Source of the DNA: Desulfoglaeba alkanexedens ALDC
GTDB lineage: Bacteria; Desulfobacterota; Syntrophobacteria; Syntrophobacterales; DSM-9756
DNA: 64,000 bases
Direction of reading: 5' to 3'
Assembly (NCBI RefSeq): GCF_005377625.1
Contig: NZ_CP040098.1
Location: forward strand, 62,001-126,000
The notes under the pieces: model-generated
The model's database searches: none
What the model was told of the DNA's origin: nothing
Seen by the model: only the letters and a program-made list of their open reading frames with translations
Made by a program: the position numbers and the translations under genes
Part shown: one piece after another, positions 53,751 to 63,073 of the stretch
How the letters are laid out: every line of letters begins with the position of its first letter
Position numbering within the stretch: the stretch's first letter is position 1

Positions 53751-54896
53751 ATGCCCCAAAAAGTTTTAATGGCCGTGCCCAATTACTACACCTCGGTTTT
53801 TCAAGTAGGAAGTCACCATTATGCAAGAGCATTTGAAGAATTAGGATTTAAAATATTATTTATCTCCAATCCGATCTCGCCGTTTCATAAAATATTTGCC
53901 AATAACTTACAACTAAAAAATCGAGAGGCCATTCATAAAGCAGGTGGAAAGAAAACAGGCAATATACTTTTCTACGTTCCCCAAGCTCTATTTACACCTT
54001 ACAATAAACCTATCTTATCTTCGTCCTTCGTTATTAACAACTGGCAAAGATTTACATTCCCAAACCTACTCAATTATATAAAACAAAAAGGGTTTAATGA
54101 AGTTGAGATATTGTGGTTTGATAGTCCGCTGTTTGGCTTTCTGCTTGATAAGGTAAAGTACAAAACATCTATATTGAGGATTGCAGATTATTCAAAAGGT
54201 TTTAGTGCTGTATCTCAGAATCAGTTCGATAAAGAAATAGAGATGGCTAATAGGGTTGATAAAATAGTTTACAGTGCAAAAAACCTAAAAGATAAATATT
54301 CGGAAATAGAAGACAAATCTAAAATGGTATATGTGCCAAACGGAATAGATTTGGCCTTTTTTGAAAAGGCAGATAAAATTTTTCCTGCAGAGTTCGAATC
54401 CATCCCTGAACCAAGAGTGATATATATAGGCGCAATTCATGAATGGTTTGATGTAGATTTAGTTTACCATAGCGCTCAAAACCTGCCCGCTTATAGTTTT
54501 GTAATAATTGGGCCAGAGCAAAAGGATTTATCAAAATTGAGATCATTAACCAATATTTATCTTCTTGGTCAAAAACCATACAACAGAGTCCCGCAATTTT
54601 TGAGCCATTCTCAAGTTGGGATTATTCCCTTTGACGTAACGAACCATCCTGATTTAATAAATAGTATAAATCCTATAAAAATATATGAATACTTAGCCTG
54701 TAATTTGACAGTTGTGAGTATGAAATGGGAAGAAATAGAGGATTTGAATGAATTGATATGCCTCGCAGATAACCATGACGCTTTTATTGACGGCGTTAAA
54801 AACTATTCAGCATTTAAAAGTGACCCGGAAAAATGTTTAAGATTTGTGAAAGAAAACCAATGGATAGAAAAATTAAAGCATTTGCTTTTCTTTTGA
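53751..54896 (+). CDS. Glycosyltransferase, GT4-like
   Basis: A 381-residue, AT-rich protein with a GT-B-like layout: N-terminal VLMAVPNYYTSVFQVGSHHY, MVYVPNGIDLAFFEKAD in the linker and PRVIYIGAIHEWFDVDLVYH in the C-terminal domain, followed by a PIKIYEYLACNLTVVS nucleotide-sugar-binding segment. Similar to GumK-like and wlaE-like transferases; sugar unknown. A strong ribosome site (GAAGGAGGG) fixes ATG 53751. Base composition differs from the GC-rich relic that follows, suggesting separate origins. Confidence 0.82.
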   Translation: MPQKVLMAVPNYYTSVFQVGSHHYARAFEELGFKILFISNPISPFHKIFANNLQLKNREAIHKAGGKKTGNILFYVPQALFTPYNKPILSSSFVINNWQRFTFPNLLNYIKQKGFNEVEILWFDSPLFGFLLDKVKYKTSILRIADYSKGFSAVSQNQFDKEIEMANRVDKIVYSAKNLKDKYSEIEDKSKMVYVPNGIDLAFFEKADKIFPAEFESIPEPRVIYIGAIHEWFDVDLVYHSAQNLPAYSFVIIGPEQKDLSKLRSLTNIYLLGQKPYNRVPQFLSHSQVGIIPFDVTNHPDLINSINPIKIYEYLACNLTVVSMKWEEIEDLNELICLADNHDAFIDGVKNYSAFKSDPEKCLRFVKENQWIEKLKHLLFF

Positions 54897-54963
54897 ATGT
54901 TGTGTAAAGGGGCAAGGGTATATCCTTACCTGCGAACAAAGATACAAAAAAACTACATCAAAT

Positions 54964-55341
54964 ATGTTTAAGTTCAAAACAAAAAATGTTGTGCATACTT
55001 GGATATTTTTGCTAAGGGTGCTGGAGATCGAGCGGCCTGATGTGGTGTCGATCCACAACCTGCCCGGCTGGTCGGCGGCGGCGTGGACTACCATCGCCGA
55101 AAAGGGCATCCCGTCCGTGCAGGTGCTGCACGATTCCTACGCCATTTGTCCCAAAAGCACCATGTATCGTGAAGGCTCAGGAAATTGCGCGAGGCAATGC
55201 ATTTCGTGCCGCCTGCTACGCCTGCCGCACCGCAGGCTTAGCCGCCGCGTTTCAGCCGTGGTCCGGTTCAGCCGTTACATCCTGTATGGGTATGCGGGAG
55301 ATCATAACAACGTCGCTGAAGGTCAAGGGGCCGAGCGATGA
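54964..55341 (+). pseudogene. Truncated glycosyltransferase fragment
   Basis: A GC-rich scrap inside an open frame: ERPDVVSIHNLPGWSAAAWT and IPSVQVLHDSYAICPKSTMY with CARQCISCRLL, the N-terminal region of GT4 enzymes acting on O-antigen. It lacks the first ~80 residues and the whole C-terminal donor-binding domain. The AT-rich/GC-rich junction near 55018 marks a recombination joint. Confidence 0.7.
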
Positions 55342-56729
55342 AGCTTTTGAAGGGGCGGACACCATTTCGCAGGGGCGCGGTAAAGGCGGGCCGCGCCGGG
55401 GATGACGGGCTTCCACTCAGCGATCGCCTGGTGCTCGCAGTGCTTTTCGTGTTCCTGGCGGTTGAGGTGTTCCAGGGCGCCTTGCGCTACTTTTTTACGC
55501 TGATTGGCGCGCCCTTCTTGATTTATTTCCCCAAGCTGCTGGTCACGGCCGCCTTTATCGGCTTGGCTTTTAAAACCGCTCGGACAATGCGCATCAGCCG
55601 TCCAGTGTTCGGAGTGCTCACGCTGTTTATGGTTTTCGTGGCGGTCGGAGTGCATTATACCGGGAACCTGATGCAGGCGCTATTCGGCTTATTTGCTCTG
55701 CTGCCACTATTGTTCGCCGTTCTGGCCGAGCTGGCGGTTGTTCGCATGGGCCAGCGGCTTGTGCCTTACGTCGCGTTGCTCTGGCTTTGCGCGGCTATAG
55801 GGCTGGTGTACGACTACTTTGCCGACTTGCCGTGGTGGGATCTGGCGTATCAACTTGGGATTTGGGAGCTAGAGGGATCCCGGGGGCTGGCAACCTTTGG
55901 CATCAAGCGGTTAGCGGGTTTTTCACGCGCGTTCTATGATGTGGCCGAGCAACTGCTTTTTCTGGCGCTGACCTGGGTTATCTTGGGTAAACGTGTGAGT
56001 TTAACAATTCTGGTATGGATCGCTACCGGCGCACTCATCGTGCTGACCACCAGCAAGAAAACGGTCGGAGTTTATCTCTTCCTGACGCTGCTTTTGCCAT
56101 TGATGGGAGTGCGGCTCGTGCCTGGAGGGTTCAAACGCGCGGTGACGGGAATCATCCCTTTGTTGGTTGCCTTGATTGGAATCGCGCTACCCGTCAGCAC
56201 CTTGTTCGTCAGCTACCGGTTGAGCATCCATAGCTATGTTTCTAGATTTCTCTTCGCGTCATTCGAGGATCGGTTGACTTGGTGCTGGCCGGATGCTTTC
56301 TCTTTGGTCTTTGACCACGGCAGCATGTTGCTTGGGCGGGGCATCGGTGGCATCGGGGTGGCGCAACATTATTTCGAGCCGCAGCTCTATTCCCCTGCGG
56401 ATAACCTCTACTTGTACCTTTATGCAACCTTCGGCGTCATGTCGCTGGTGTTGATTGCCATATATGTGGCAAGTGTCTGCCGATTGAATGTCCGCCAAGA
56501 TTCTTGGGCGCGGCTGATGTGGTTTCTGGGGATTGCGGCGCTAATGAGTGGTTGGGCCGCAAATGGTCTCGAAGGGCCCTTCACCTCCACCATCCTCGGC
56601 TTGACGTTTGCCTATGCGGATCGGCGGCGAAGGGCGGTCGTGGGTGCTCGAGCCCAGCCCGGCGGAGCCATGCACGGTGTTTGGCATGGTGGTCGATATG
56701 TCGGCTCCAGAGGAGATTCCATTTCATGA
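55338..56729 (+). CDS. Wzy-like O-antigen/exopolysaccharide polymerase
   Basis: A 463-residue protein with about 11-12 hydrophobic segments and a large loop around residues 300-350 containing SLVFDHGSMLLGRGIGGIGV. That GRGIGGIGV ... YSPADNLYLYLYATFG pattern resembles the periplasmic loop of Wzy/WaaL-type polymerases and ligases (DNxYL). It starts 4 bp before the end of the glycosyltransferase relic and overlaps the glycosidase by ATGA. Ligase and polymerase cannot be told apart from sequence. Confidence 0.75.
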   Translation: MKLLKGRTPFRRGAVKAGRAGDDGLPLSDRLVLAVLFVFLAVEVFQGALRYFFTLIGAPFLIYFPKLLVTAAFIGLAFKTARTMRISRPVFGVLTLFMVFVAVGVHYTGNLMQALFGLFALLPLLFAVLAELAVVRMGQRLVPYVALLWLCAAIGLVYDYFADLPWWDLAYQLGIWELEGSRGLATFGIKRLAGFSRAFYDVAEQLLFLALTWVILGKRVSLTILVWIATGALIVLTTSKKTVGVYLFLTLLLPLMGVRLVPGGFKRAVTGIIPLLVALIGIALPVSTLFVSYRLSIHSYVSRFLFASFEDRLTWCWPDAFSLVFDHGSMLLGRGIGGIGVAQHYFEPQLYSPADNLYLYLYATFGVMSLVLIAIYVASVCRLNVRQDSWARLMWFLGIAALMSGWAANGLEGPFTSTILGLTFAYADRRRRAVVGARAQPGGAMHGVWHGGRYVGSRGDSIS

Positions 56730-58081
56730 GAAAAGCCTTTTATTTCGGCCGAACGAGAATTGGGCGCGCAACCAACTGGGTGGGTTTCGCCATAATGGCT
56801 TCGGCTTGTCTCTGGATCGCTGCGGTGGCGGCCGGCGAGCACACCTTCGTTCTTGGCGTAGGGACCCACTTACAAAGCGGCAAAAGGGACCTGGAAAAAA
56901 GCTTGGACAGGCTGGCCGCGGCGGGTGTCATGGCCCTACGCGACGACGTTCCATGGAGCCTCGTCGAGCAAACGCCTGGGAAACTGCACATTCCCGACCG
57001 CTGGGATCGCTTGGTCAATGAGGCCAACGCACGCGGCATAAATCCGCTTCTGATTCTGGACTACGGCAACAAATTTTATGATGACGGCGACAAGCCGACA
57101 TCGGATGAAGCCATCGCGGCCTTCACGCGCTACGCCGCCTTTGTGGCCGCACACTTCAAAGGTCGCGTTCCCTATTATGAAATCTGGAACGAGTGGGGCT
57201 GGAGCGGTGGTAGTCCGGAAGACTACGTCCGCTTGGTTAAGAGTGTATATCCTGCTGTTAAGGGTGCCGACCCAGATGCAATAGTGCTTGTCGGCGCAGA
57301 TGTTCCTGTTGGTGCAGGGAAATCTCACAACACCATCCTCGGAGGGTTTATCGAGCAAATCATACTCCAAGGTGTCTTGAACTTCGTTGATGCCCTTTCT
57401 CTACATACATACGTTCATTGCGAGCCAGGCTCTCACCCAGAAGACTGGGCTGCTTGGATGCGGCAGGTCGAAGAGGAATTGAAGCGCACGGCAGGCGGAC
57501 CTGTGCCGTTCTACATCACAGAGATGGGGTGGCCGACCTGCATCGGAAGCTGTGGCATCGACATCGAGGAACAGGCCCGCTACCTGGCACGCATGTTTCT
57601 GCTCGCCAGGACCATGCCTTTTATCAAAGGGATCTGGTGGTACGACCTGCAAAATGACGGCCCCGACCCTAAAAACCGTGAGCACAACTTCGGCCTATTG
57701 AACCATGATCTGACACCGAAGCCGGCCTACACAGCGCTGAAATCAGTTTCTCCGGTGGTGCGCGAAGGCCGCTACGTAGGCAGCCTGTATGCCGGGCCGG
57801 CGGTTCATATCTTGCGCTTCGATCAGGGTGAGACAACTGCCCTGGCTTTCTGGAAAGAGGAGCATGCCCCTTGCAGTGCCGTGTGGTTGACATCGTCAAA
57901 ACCGATTCAAGCGAAAGTCGGAGATATAGATGGATGCATGAAGCCTGTCTCCTGGGAGGCGGTTGGTGCCAGCGGATACCGCCTCCCCCTTCCACTTTCC
58001 GAAATGCCGCAAATGTTATTTTTGGCCGGGGAAGCGATCAGCTTGGATAAGCTTGGAGCAAGCTGCGCCAGGGAACCATAG
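56726..58081 (+). CDS. Secreted glycoside hydrolase of clan A, PslG-like
   Basis: A 451-residue protein with an N-terminal hydrophobic segment (FAIMASACLWIAAVAAGEHT, signal or anchor) and a (beta/alpha)8 fold. The acid/base glutamate is E156 in YYEIWNEWGWSG and the nucleophile E266 in FYITEMGWPT, the clan GH-A pair found in families 39 and 5. PslG in Pseudomonas is such an enzyme next to its polysaccharide genes. The 4-bp overlap with the polymerase suggests coupled synthesis and length or quality control of the same polymer. Confidence 0.82.
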   Translation: MRKAFYFGRTRIGRATNWVGFAIMASACLWIAAVAAGEHTFVLGVGTHLQSGKRDLEKSLDRLAAAGVMALRDDVPWSLVEQTPGKLHIPDRWDRLVNEANARGINPLLILDYGNKFYDDGDKPTSDEAIAAFTRYAAFVAAHFKGRVPYYEIWNEWGWSGGSPEDYVRLVKSVYPAVKGADPDAIVLVGADVPVGAGKSHNTILGGFIEQIILQGVLNFVDALSLHTYVHCEPGSHPEDWAAWMRQVEEELKRTAGGPVPFYITEMGWPTCIGSCGIDIEEQARYLARMFLLARTMPFIKGIWWYDLQNDGPDPKNREHNFGLLNHDLTPKPAYTALKSVSPVVREGRYVGSLYAGPAVHILRFDQGETTALAFWKEEHAPCSAVWLTSSKPIQAKVGDIDGCMKPVSWEAVGASGYRLPLPLSEMPQMLFLAGEAISLDKLGASCAREP

Positions 58082-58264
58082 AGCATAGCAAAGGGATTGG
58101 CTTCCAGGGCTGCGCCCTGCCGAAATTGGAGGCTGCGGATAGAAAAAGGGGTTGCCCCCCTTTGCCCGGCGTTTTCATGCCACTGGGTCTTAGCTGCTTA
58201 GACGAGGCGGCCGTTCTTCAGCAGATTTCGATTTGGCCTTGTTGATTCCTTTAACGAGCATCAA

Positions 58265-59275
58265 GTGTCAAAAGTCATGGCAGCTGGAAATACAAAAATA
58301 GCTGTGAACACCAGAATCCTGACGGGCCATTTGACCGGTGTACAGCGCTATTTGATTTCTATTTTGGAGAATCTACCTGAACGGATCTGCCAAGTGGGGC
58401 CGGCAATACCCATGCATGGCATTCGTGGCCATGCATGGGAGCAATTTGTGCTTCCAGCCCGCGCAAAGCACAAGCTGCTTTGGAGTCCGAGCAACACGGG
58501 TCCTCTTGGGGTAACAAGGCAGGTCTTGACCGTTCACGACCTTGCTGTGATCGATCATCCCGAGTTTTTTAATCGGCGATATGCCGCCTGGTACCGCTTC
58601 CTGCTGCCCCGCTTGGTTCACCGGGTCAGGCGAATCATCGCCGTTTCTCAGTTCACCAAGCAAAGGTTGATAGAGGTCTTCGGTGTTCCCGAGAAGCGCA
58701 TTACCGTGATCTGGAACGGCATCGATGAACGCTTCTGCCCGCGACCGGAGGAGCAGATCTCTGCTGCGATAGAGAAGCTTTGCATCCCAAGCCACCGCTA
58801 CCTTGTCGCGCTAGGCTCGCTGGAGCCGCGAAAGAATCTGAAACGCTTGCTCCAAGCGTGGTCTACCATCGTCAGCGGCTTGCCGAACGATGTGTGGCTT
58901 GTGCTTGCTGGCGCACAGGGAAAGACCATCGTGTTCGACGGCCTGCCGCTACACCCTTTGCCGCAGCGAGTTCATCTGACCGGGCACGTGTCCGATGAAT
59001 TGCTTCCCGCGCTTTACGCCGGCGCCATCGCAGCACCCTACGTCTCACTTTACGAAGGCTTCGGATTGCCTGCCCTTGAGGCGATGGCTTGCGGGACACC
59101 GGTGCTCACCAGCAATTGTACCGCTCTCCCGGAAGTGGTGGGTGACGCCGCGCTGATGGTTGATCCCTATGATTTGGAAACGATTTCGGAGGAACTGAAC
59201 AGGATAATCAAAAGTCATGTACCTCCGGCAAAGCCGGAGGCTTGTAAAACCGTGGACCGCTCAAAGCGATTGTAA
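58265..59275 (+). CDS. GT4 glycosyltransferase, 3' end displaced by insertion element
   Basis: About 315 native residues (GTG 58265, or ATG 58277): VNTRILTGHLTGVQRYLISI, WSPSNTGPLGVTRQVLTVHD, SLEPRKNLKRLLQAWSTIVS, and YEGFGLPALEAMACGTPVLT, the GT4 donor motif (EGFGLPxLEAMAxGxPVxxS). After ELNRIIK the frame enters an IS200/IS605 element and stops inside it. The missing last ~34 residues (GLRQRGIERANQFRWKRTAE) are found after the element at 59863-59965. So the gene is interrupted close to its 3' end; excision would restore it. Confidence 0.88.
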   Translation: MSKVMAAGNTKIAVNTRILTGHLTGVQRYLISILENLPERICQVGPAIPMHGIRGHAWEQFVLPARAKHKLLWSPSNTGPLGVTRQVLTVHDLAVIDHPEFFNRRYAAWYRFLLPRLVHRVRRIIAVSQFTKQRLIEVFGVPEKRITVIWNGIDERFCPRPEEQISAAIEKLCIPSHRYLVALGSLEPRKNLKRLLQAWSTIVSGLPNDVWLVLAGAQGKTIVFDGLPLHPLPQRVHLTGHVSDELLPALYAGAIAAPYVSLYEGFGLPALEAMACGTPVLTSNCTALPEVVGDAALMVDPYDLETISEELNRIIKSHVPPAKPEACKTVDRSKRL

Positions 59276-59858
59276 ACCATTGGCCACCTTAAAAGGTGGC
59301 GACTATTCGAACATATTCAGTTGATCGAGTCGACGATCCTCAGTTTCCTGCTTTTTGATGTATTCGCGGATCATCTGCTCGTCTCTTCCAACTGTGGACA
59401 CAAAGTAGCCCCTGGCCCAAAAGTTCTGGCCAGTGAAGTTCTTCTTCCTCCCGAGGAAGGTTCTGGCGATGTGGATGGCGCTTTTTCCTTTGATGTAGCC
59501 AACCACCTGTGCAACTCCATACTTTGGTGGGATCGAGATGAGCATGTGCACATGATCCGGCATCAGGTGACCTTCTTCGATCATACTCTCTTTCTGTCTG
59601 GCCAGTTCTCTGAAGACTTGGCCCAGGTGCTTGCGGAGTTGCTCGTAAAGACTCTTCCTGCGGTACTTCGGGATCCAGACCACATGGTACTTGCACTCCC
59701 AGACCGTGTGGCTTAAGCTTTGAGTTCCATCCATGCGAAAGCCTTTCCTTTTGTAAACTTTGAGCGGTTCACAAGAGGAAGGCTTTCGCATACTCCCGGA
59801 AATGTCAAACTCTGGGAGTCCCCCGGCAAAGCCGGGGGTTTACCCAAGAGAAATTATA
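59214..59858. mobile_element. IS200/IS605-family insertion sequence
   Basis: A ~645-bp element with a single tnpA on the minus strand and no tnpB. It carries the family's subterminal hairpins: CCTCCGGCAAAGCCGGAGG (59222-59240) and CCCCCGGCAAAGCCGGGGG (59820-59838). No terminal inverted repeats, as expected. A hairpin GCCACCTTAAAAGGTGGC (59283-59300) lies after the tnpA stop and may terminate transcription. Ends are placed to within a few bases by the interrupted glycosyltransferase frame. Confidence 0.9.
59303..59731 (-). CDS. tnpA: IS200-type transposase (Y1 HUH)
   Basis: A 142-residue transposase. The metal-binding HUH motif is H61-V-H63 in LMPDHVHMLI, and the catalytic tyrosine is Y125 in MIREYIKKQE. 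TnpA moves the element as single-stranded DNA, recognising the subterminal hairpins, and excises precisely. The ATG at 59731 is preferred (MDGTQSLSHTVWECKYHVVW); a longer frame to 59791 exists. All key residues are present, so it looks active. Confidence 0.92.
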   Translation of the reverse strand, partial: DGTQSLSHTVWECKYHVVWIPKYRRKSLYEQLRKHLGQVFRELARQKESMIEEGHLMPDHVHMLISIPPKYGVAQVVGYIKGKSAIHIARTFLGRKKNFTGQNFWARGYFVSTVGRDEQMIREYIKKQETEDRRLDQLNMFE

Positions 59859-59965
59859 CTGTCAGAGAAGGTCTTCGGCAACGGGGAATCGAACGTGCAA
59901 ACCAATTCAGGTGGAAACGAACGGCAGAAAGAACCTGGGACCTACTCGAGCAGGAGGCAAGGTAA
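59859..59965 (+). pseudogene. Displaced 3' end of the GT4 glycosyltransferase
   Basis: The frame REGLRQRGIERANQFRWKRT, then AERTWDLLEQEAR-stop is the canonical C-terminal helix of GT4 enzymes (LxxxGxxRAxxFSWxxxA) and completes the gene at 58265. It includes the AGGAGG of the next gene. Confidence 0.85.
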
Positions 59966-61108
59966 TTGCGCATTGCATTAGTACATGAGTGGTTAACCAC
60001 CTATGCGGGTGCCGAGCGGGTACTTGAGCAGATGATTGCCACATTCCCGGAGGCGGATTTTTTTGCGCTCTGTGATTTCCTGCCCCAAGAGGAGAGGGCC
60101 TTTCTCCAAGGCCGCGTTCCCCAAACCACCTTGATCCAGCGGCTGCCGCTGGCACGATCGAAGTATCGAGCTTATCTGCCGCTGATGCCGCTAGCAATCG
60201 AGAAGTTTGATCTTTCTGGATATGATCTGGTGATTTCCAGCTCCCACGCAGTTGCAAAAGGCGTTCTTACCGGACCTGAGCAACTGCATATCTCGTATGT
60301 GCATTCGCCGATGCGCTACGCCTGGGACTTACAGCACCAGTACTTGGCCGAAGCTGGGCTCGGGAACGGGCTGCGCGGCTGGGCCGCACGCTGGATTTTG
60401 CACCGTATCCGCCTCTGGGACGTCCGCACCGCAAACGGCGTGGATGCCTTCGTTGCGAACTCCAACTACATCGCACGCCGGATCTGGAAGGTTTACCGCC
60501 GAAAGGCCCAAGTGATCTATCCGCCGGTAGACGTGGAGCATTTTTCGGTGCGCGCGGCAAAGGAGCCATTTTATCTGGCGGCCTCTCGGATGGTACCGTA
60601 CAAGCGCATGGGCCTGGTGGTGGATGCTTTTGCTGCGATGCCGGGCCGGCGGCTGGTGGTCGCAGGTGACGGGCCAGAACTGCGCAAAATACAGGCAAAG
60701 GCGAGAGGCGCGGCCAATATCGAAGTCGTCGGCTTTTTGCGCACAGAAGTGCTGCGGGATTACCTCACCCGGGCACAGGCGCTGGTGTTCGCGGCCGAGG
60801 AAGATTTCGGTATTCTCCCCGTGGAAGCGCAGGCTTGCGGAACGCCGGTGATCGCCTACGGTCGCGGGGGTTGCCGCGAGACGGTGGTCGAGGGGGTCAC
60901 GGGGCTTTTTTTCGATGCGCAGACCCCGGACGCTGTAATGGATGCCGTGGAACGCTTCGAATGCTGTCGCAACCGTTTCGATCCCGCGGTGATCCGTCAT
61001 CACGCCGAGAGCTTTTCAACAGACCGCTTCCGGAACGAATTTTCGACGTTTGTGCGGGAAACCTGGGAGCGGTTTCGTACCGAGCGGGATAGATGTTTTA
61101 CGGGTTGA
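59966..61108 (+). CDS. GT4 glycosyltransferase, WbaZ/mannosyltransferase-like
   Basis: A 380-residue enzyme starting at TTG, directly after the preceding stop, with AGGAGG upstream. MRIALVHEWLTTYAGAERVL is the characteristic N terminus of this group (VHDWLTxxxGGERV). ISYVHSPMRYAWDLQHQYL and AVFAAEEDFGILPVEAQACG-like GT4 donor motif (EEDFGILPVEAQACGTPVIA) follow. Likely a mannosyltransferase for the same polymer; sugar is inferred only by similarity. Confidence 0.87.
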   Translation: MRIALVHEWLTTYAGAERVLEQMIATFPEADFFALCDFLPQEERAFLQGRVPQTTLIQRLPLARSKYRAYLPLMPLAIEKFDLSGYDLVISSSHAVAKGVLTGPEQLHISYVHSPMRYAWDLQHQYLAEAGLGNGLRGWAARWILHRIRLWDVRTANGVDAFVANSNYIARRIWKVYRRKAQVIYPPVDVEHFSVRAAKEPFYLAASRMVPYKRMGLVVDAFAAMPGRRLVVAGDGPELRKIQAKARGAANIEVVGFLRTEVLRDYLTRAQALVFAAEEDFGILPVEAQACGTPVIAYGRGGCRETVVEGVTGLFFDAQTPDAVMDAVERFECCRNRFDPAVIRHHAESFSTDRFRNEFSTFVRETWERFRTERDRCFTG

Positions 61109-61143
61109 TGGGCTGAGTATGGCGGCAAGCGAGGGCTGCCGCC

Positions 61144-61386
61144 GTGAGGCTTCCACAGTTGAACATCGGCTACGACGAGATGGTGACCATCGACCAGTTG
61201 GCCGACATGGCCATGGAAATCGCCGGCAAGAAGCTCGCCAAGAAGCACATCGACGGCCCGCTGGGGGTGCGCGGGCGCAACTCCGACAACCGGCTCATCG
61301 AAGAAAAACTCGGCTGGCGCCCGAGCCGGCCGCTTCGCGAGGGGCTGGAGAAGACCTACCGCTGGATCGCGGCCCAGGTGGGATAA
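61144..61386 (+). pseudogene. C-terminal fragment of a GDP-mannose 3,5-epimerase-like protein
   Basis: About 80 residues: NIGYDEMVTIDQLADMAMEI, KHIDGPLGVRGRNSDNRLIE and LREGLEKTYRWIAAQVG, which match the end of GDP-mannose 3,5-epimerase or a close relative (KGVRGRNSDN...GLEKTYxWI). The NAD-binding N-terminal ~260 residues are absent; upstream is the glycosyltransferase gene. A recombination leftover. Confidence 0.72.
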
Positions 61387-61401
61387 AAGGAGTGGATTGT
61401 C

Positions 61402-62826
61402 ATGCTGAAGGGGAAAAGACCATCTCTCAGAGAATCGAGCCCTTTTCTGATGCCTTTTCTGCGCCTGTTGGACGCCGCGCTGGTGGTGCTGACGCTCTAT
61501 TCCATCGTGGTGCTGTACGTCGGTCAGTGGGGTGACCAGTACACCGATCTGGCCGTCGCCGCCTTCGGCATGACCCTGCTGGTGTTCCATTACGCGGATC
61601 TCTATCGGCCGTGGCGGGGGCAGAGCTTTATCAGCGAGTTTAGCGTCCTTTGCACAGCCTGGGTCATCGAGATCGGGCTGGTGATGTTTCTGCTGTTCGT
61701 TTTCAAGCAGGGCCAGGTTTTTTCCCGCGCGGCGCTGCTGATTTGGTTCGGGGCCGTGCCCATGGTCCTGTTCGTGGTGCATGTCTCCTTTCGCAAGATG
61801 CTCCGGTTGCTTCGGTCCAGCGGCAAGAACCTGCGCCGGGCGGTCATCGTGGGCGCCGGAGATCTCGGGTTCACCCTGGCGCGGCATATCGAAGCGGCCC
61901 CCTGGATCGGCATCCGGGTGATCGGTTTTTTTGACGACCGGAAAACCACCGCGGACCTGGCCGGCACGGCGCAGCGGGACCAAACCATCCTGGGAACCGT
62001 TTCCGACCTCAAAAAATATCTTGAAAAGAACGACGTGGACTTTGTCTACATCGCCCTGCCCATGCGGGCCGAAGGCAAGATTCATGATATCCTGCAAAAC
62101 TGCCGCACCCTGGGGGCGCGGCTTTTCCTGGTGCCGGATCTTTACGCCTTCCGCATTTTGAACACCCGGCTGGAGCGGCTGGGGTCGATGATGCTGCTGG
62201 ATTTCAACCCCGAGTCGGGCCGCAAGCGGCTCTTCGATGTGGCCTTCTCGTTGCTGGTGATCCTTTGCAGCCTGCCGTTGACCCTGCCCATCGCCTTGCT
62301 GATCAAGCTGAACGACCGGGGGCCGGTCTTCTACGGCCACCGGCGCATCACGGTCTCCGGCCGCGAGTTCAAGTGCCTGAAGTTTCGCACCATGTGCGTC
62401 GATGCCGACCGCAAGCTGGAAGAGATCCTGGAGAGGGATCCGGAGGCGCGGCGGGAGTGGGCGCAGACCTTCAAGCTGAAGAACGATCCCCGCGTGACCT
62501 GGTTGGGGCGCTTTCTGCGCAAGACCAGCCTGGACGAGCTGCCCCAGTTTATCAATGTGCTGAAGGGGGAAATGAGCGTGGTGGGGGCCCGGCCCATCGT
62601 GCACAAGGAGCTGTGCGAGTATTATCGCGAAAACGGCGGGATCTACTGCTCCATCAAGCCGGGGATCACTGGGCCGTGGCAGATCGGCAAGCGCAGCGAC
62701 ACCGAGGACTACCAGGAGCGCGTCGAGCTGGACACCTGGTATGCCGTCAACCGCAATTTCTGGCTGGATCTGAAGATCATCTGCCTGACCGTGGTCAAGG
62801 TGCTTCGGGGTAGCGGGGCGTACTAG
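61402..62826 (+). CDS. Undecaprenyl-phosphate sugar phosphotransferase (WcaJ-type)
   Basis: A 474-residue polyprenyl-phosphate glycosylphosphotransferase. Four or five hydrophobic segments and a CoA_binding_3-like domain (RAVIVGAGDLGFTLARHIEA) precede the catalytic bacterial sugar transferase domain with a membrane helix (LFDVAFSLLVILCSLPLTLP), KCLKFRTMCVDADRKLEE, SLDELPQFINVLKGEMSVVG and RPIVHKELCEYYRENGG. It starts repeat-unit assembly by putting a sugar phosphate on undecaprenyl phosphate. The complete priming enzyme for the locus. Confidence 0.92.
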   Translation: MLKGKRPSLRESSPFLMPFLRLLDAALVVLTLYSIVVLYVGQWGDQYTDLAVAAFGMTLLVFHYADLYRPWRGQSFISEFSVLCTAWVIEIGLVMFLLFVFKQGQVFSRAALLIWFGAVPMVLFVVHVSFRKMLRLLRSSGKNLRRAVIVGAGDLGFTLARHIEAAPWIGIRVIGFFDDRKTTADLAGTAQRDQTILGTVSDLKKYLEKNDVDFVYIALPMRAEGKIHDILQNCRTLGARLFLVPDLYAFRILNTRLERLGSMMLLDFNPESGRKRLFDVAFSLLVILCSLPLTLPIALLIKLNDRGPVFYGHRRITVSGREFKCLKFRTMCVDADRKLEEILERDPEARREWAQTFKLKNDPRVTWLGRFLRKTSLDELPQFINVLKGEMSVVGARPIVHKELCEYYRENGGIYCSIKPGITGPWQIGKRSDTEDYQERVELDTWYAVNRNFWLDLKIICLTVVKVLRGSGAY

Positions 62827-62942
62827 ACGCAATGAGCCTCCTACTGCGGGATGGATGATTAGGTTTATTTAGATCCACAGATTACACAGATTTACACAGA
62901 TAATTCTTTTTCTCGCGCAGAGGCGCAGAGGCGCAAAGAAAA

Positions 62943-63040
62943 AAAGGCGGCGCTTTCATGTTGTTGCCCGGGCGTCAGGATGATGGAGATCACGTTACTG
63001 TTGGCGTCGACTCGCAAATGCACTTTGGTAAGGGCGTTTT
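62943..63040 (-). pseudogene. IS5-family transposase fragment
   Basis: On the minus strand one frame reads TKVHLRVDANSNVISIILTP, then GQQHESAAF, the beta-strand region after the first catalytic aspartate in IS5-type DDE transposases (TKIHLxxDxxGxxxxxxLTPGQxHD). Only ~35 codons remain. A TCTCGCGCAGAGGCGCAGAG sequence found elsewhere in the window lies next to it (62906-62940). Confidence 0.6.
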
Positions 63041-63073
63041 GGGTAAAAACAAACCCGGTTTTCCCCTTTCTTT

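Noticed and set aside
61000..62832. A 610-codon minus-strand frame opposite the priming glycosyltransferase
   Set aside because: Antisense shadow of the WcaJ-type gene in GC-rich DNA; no domain or start signal.
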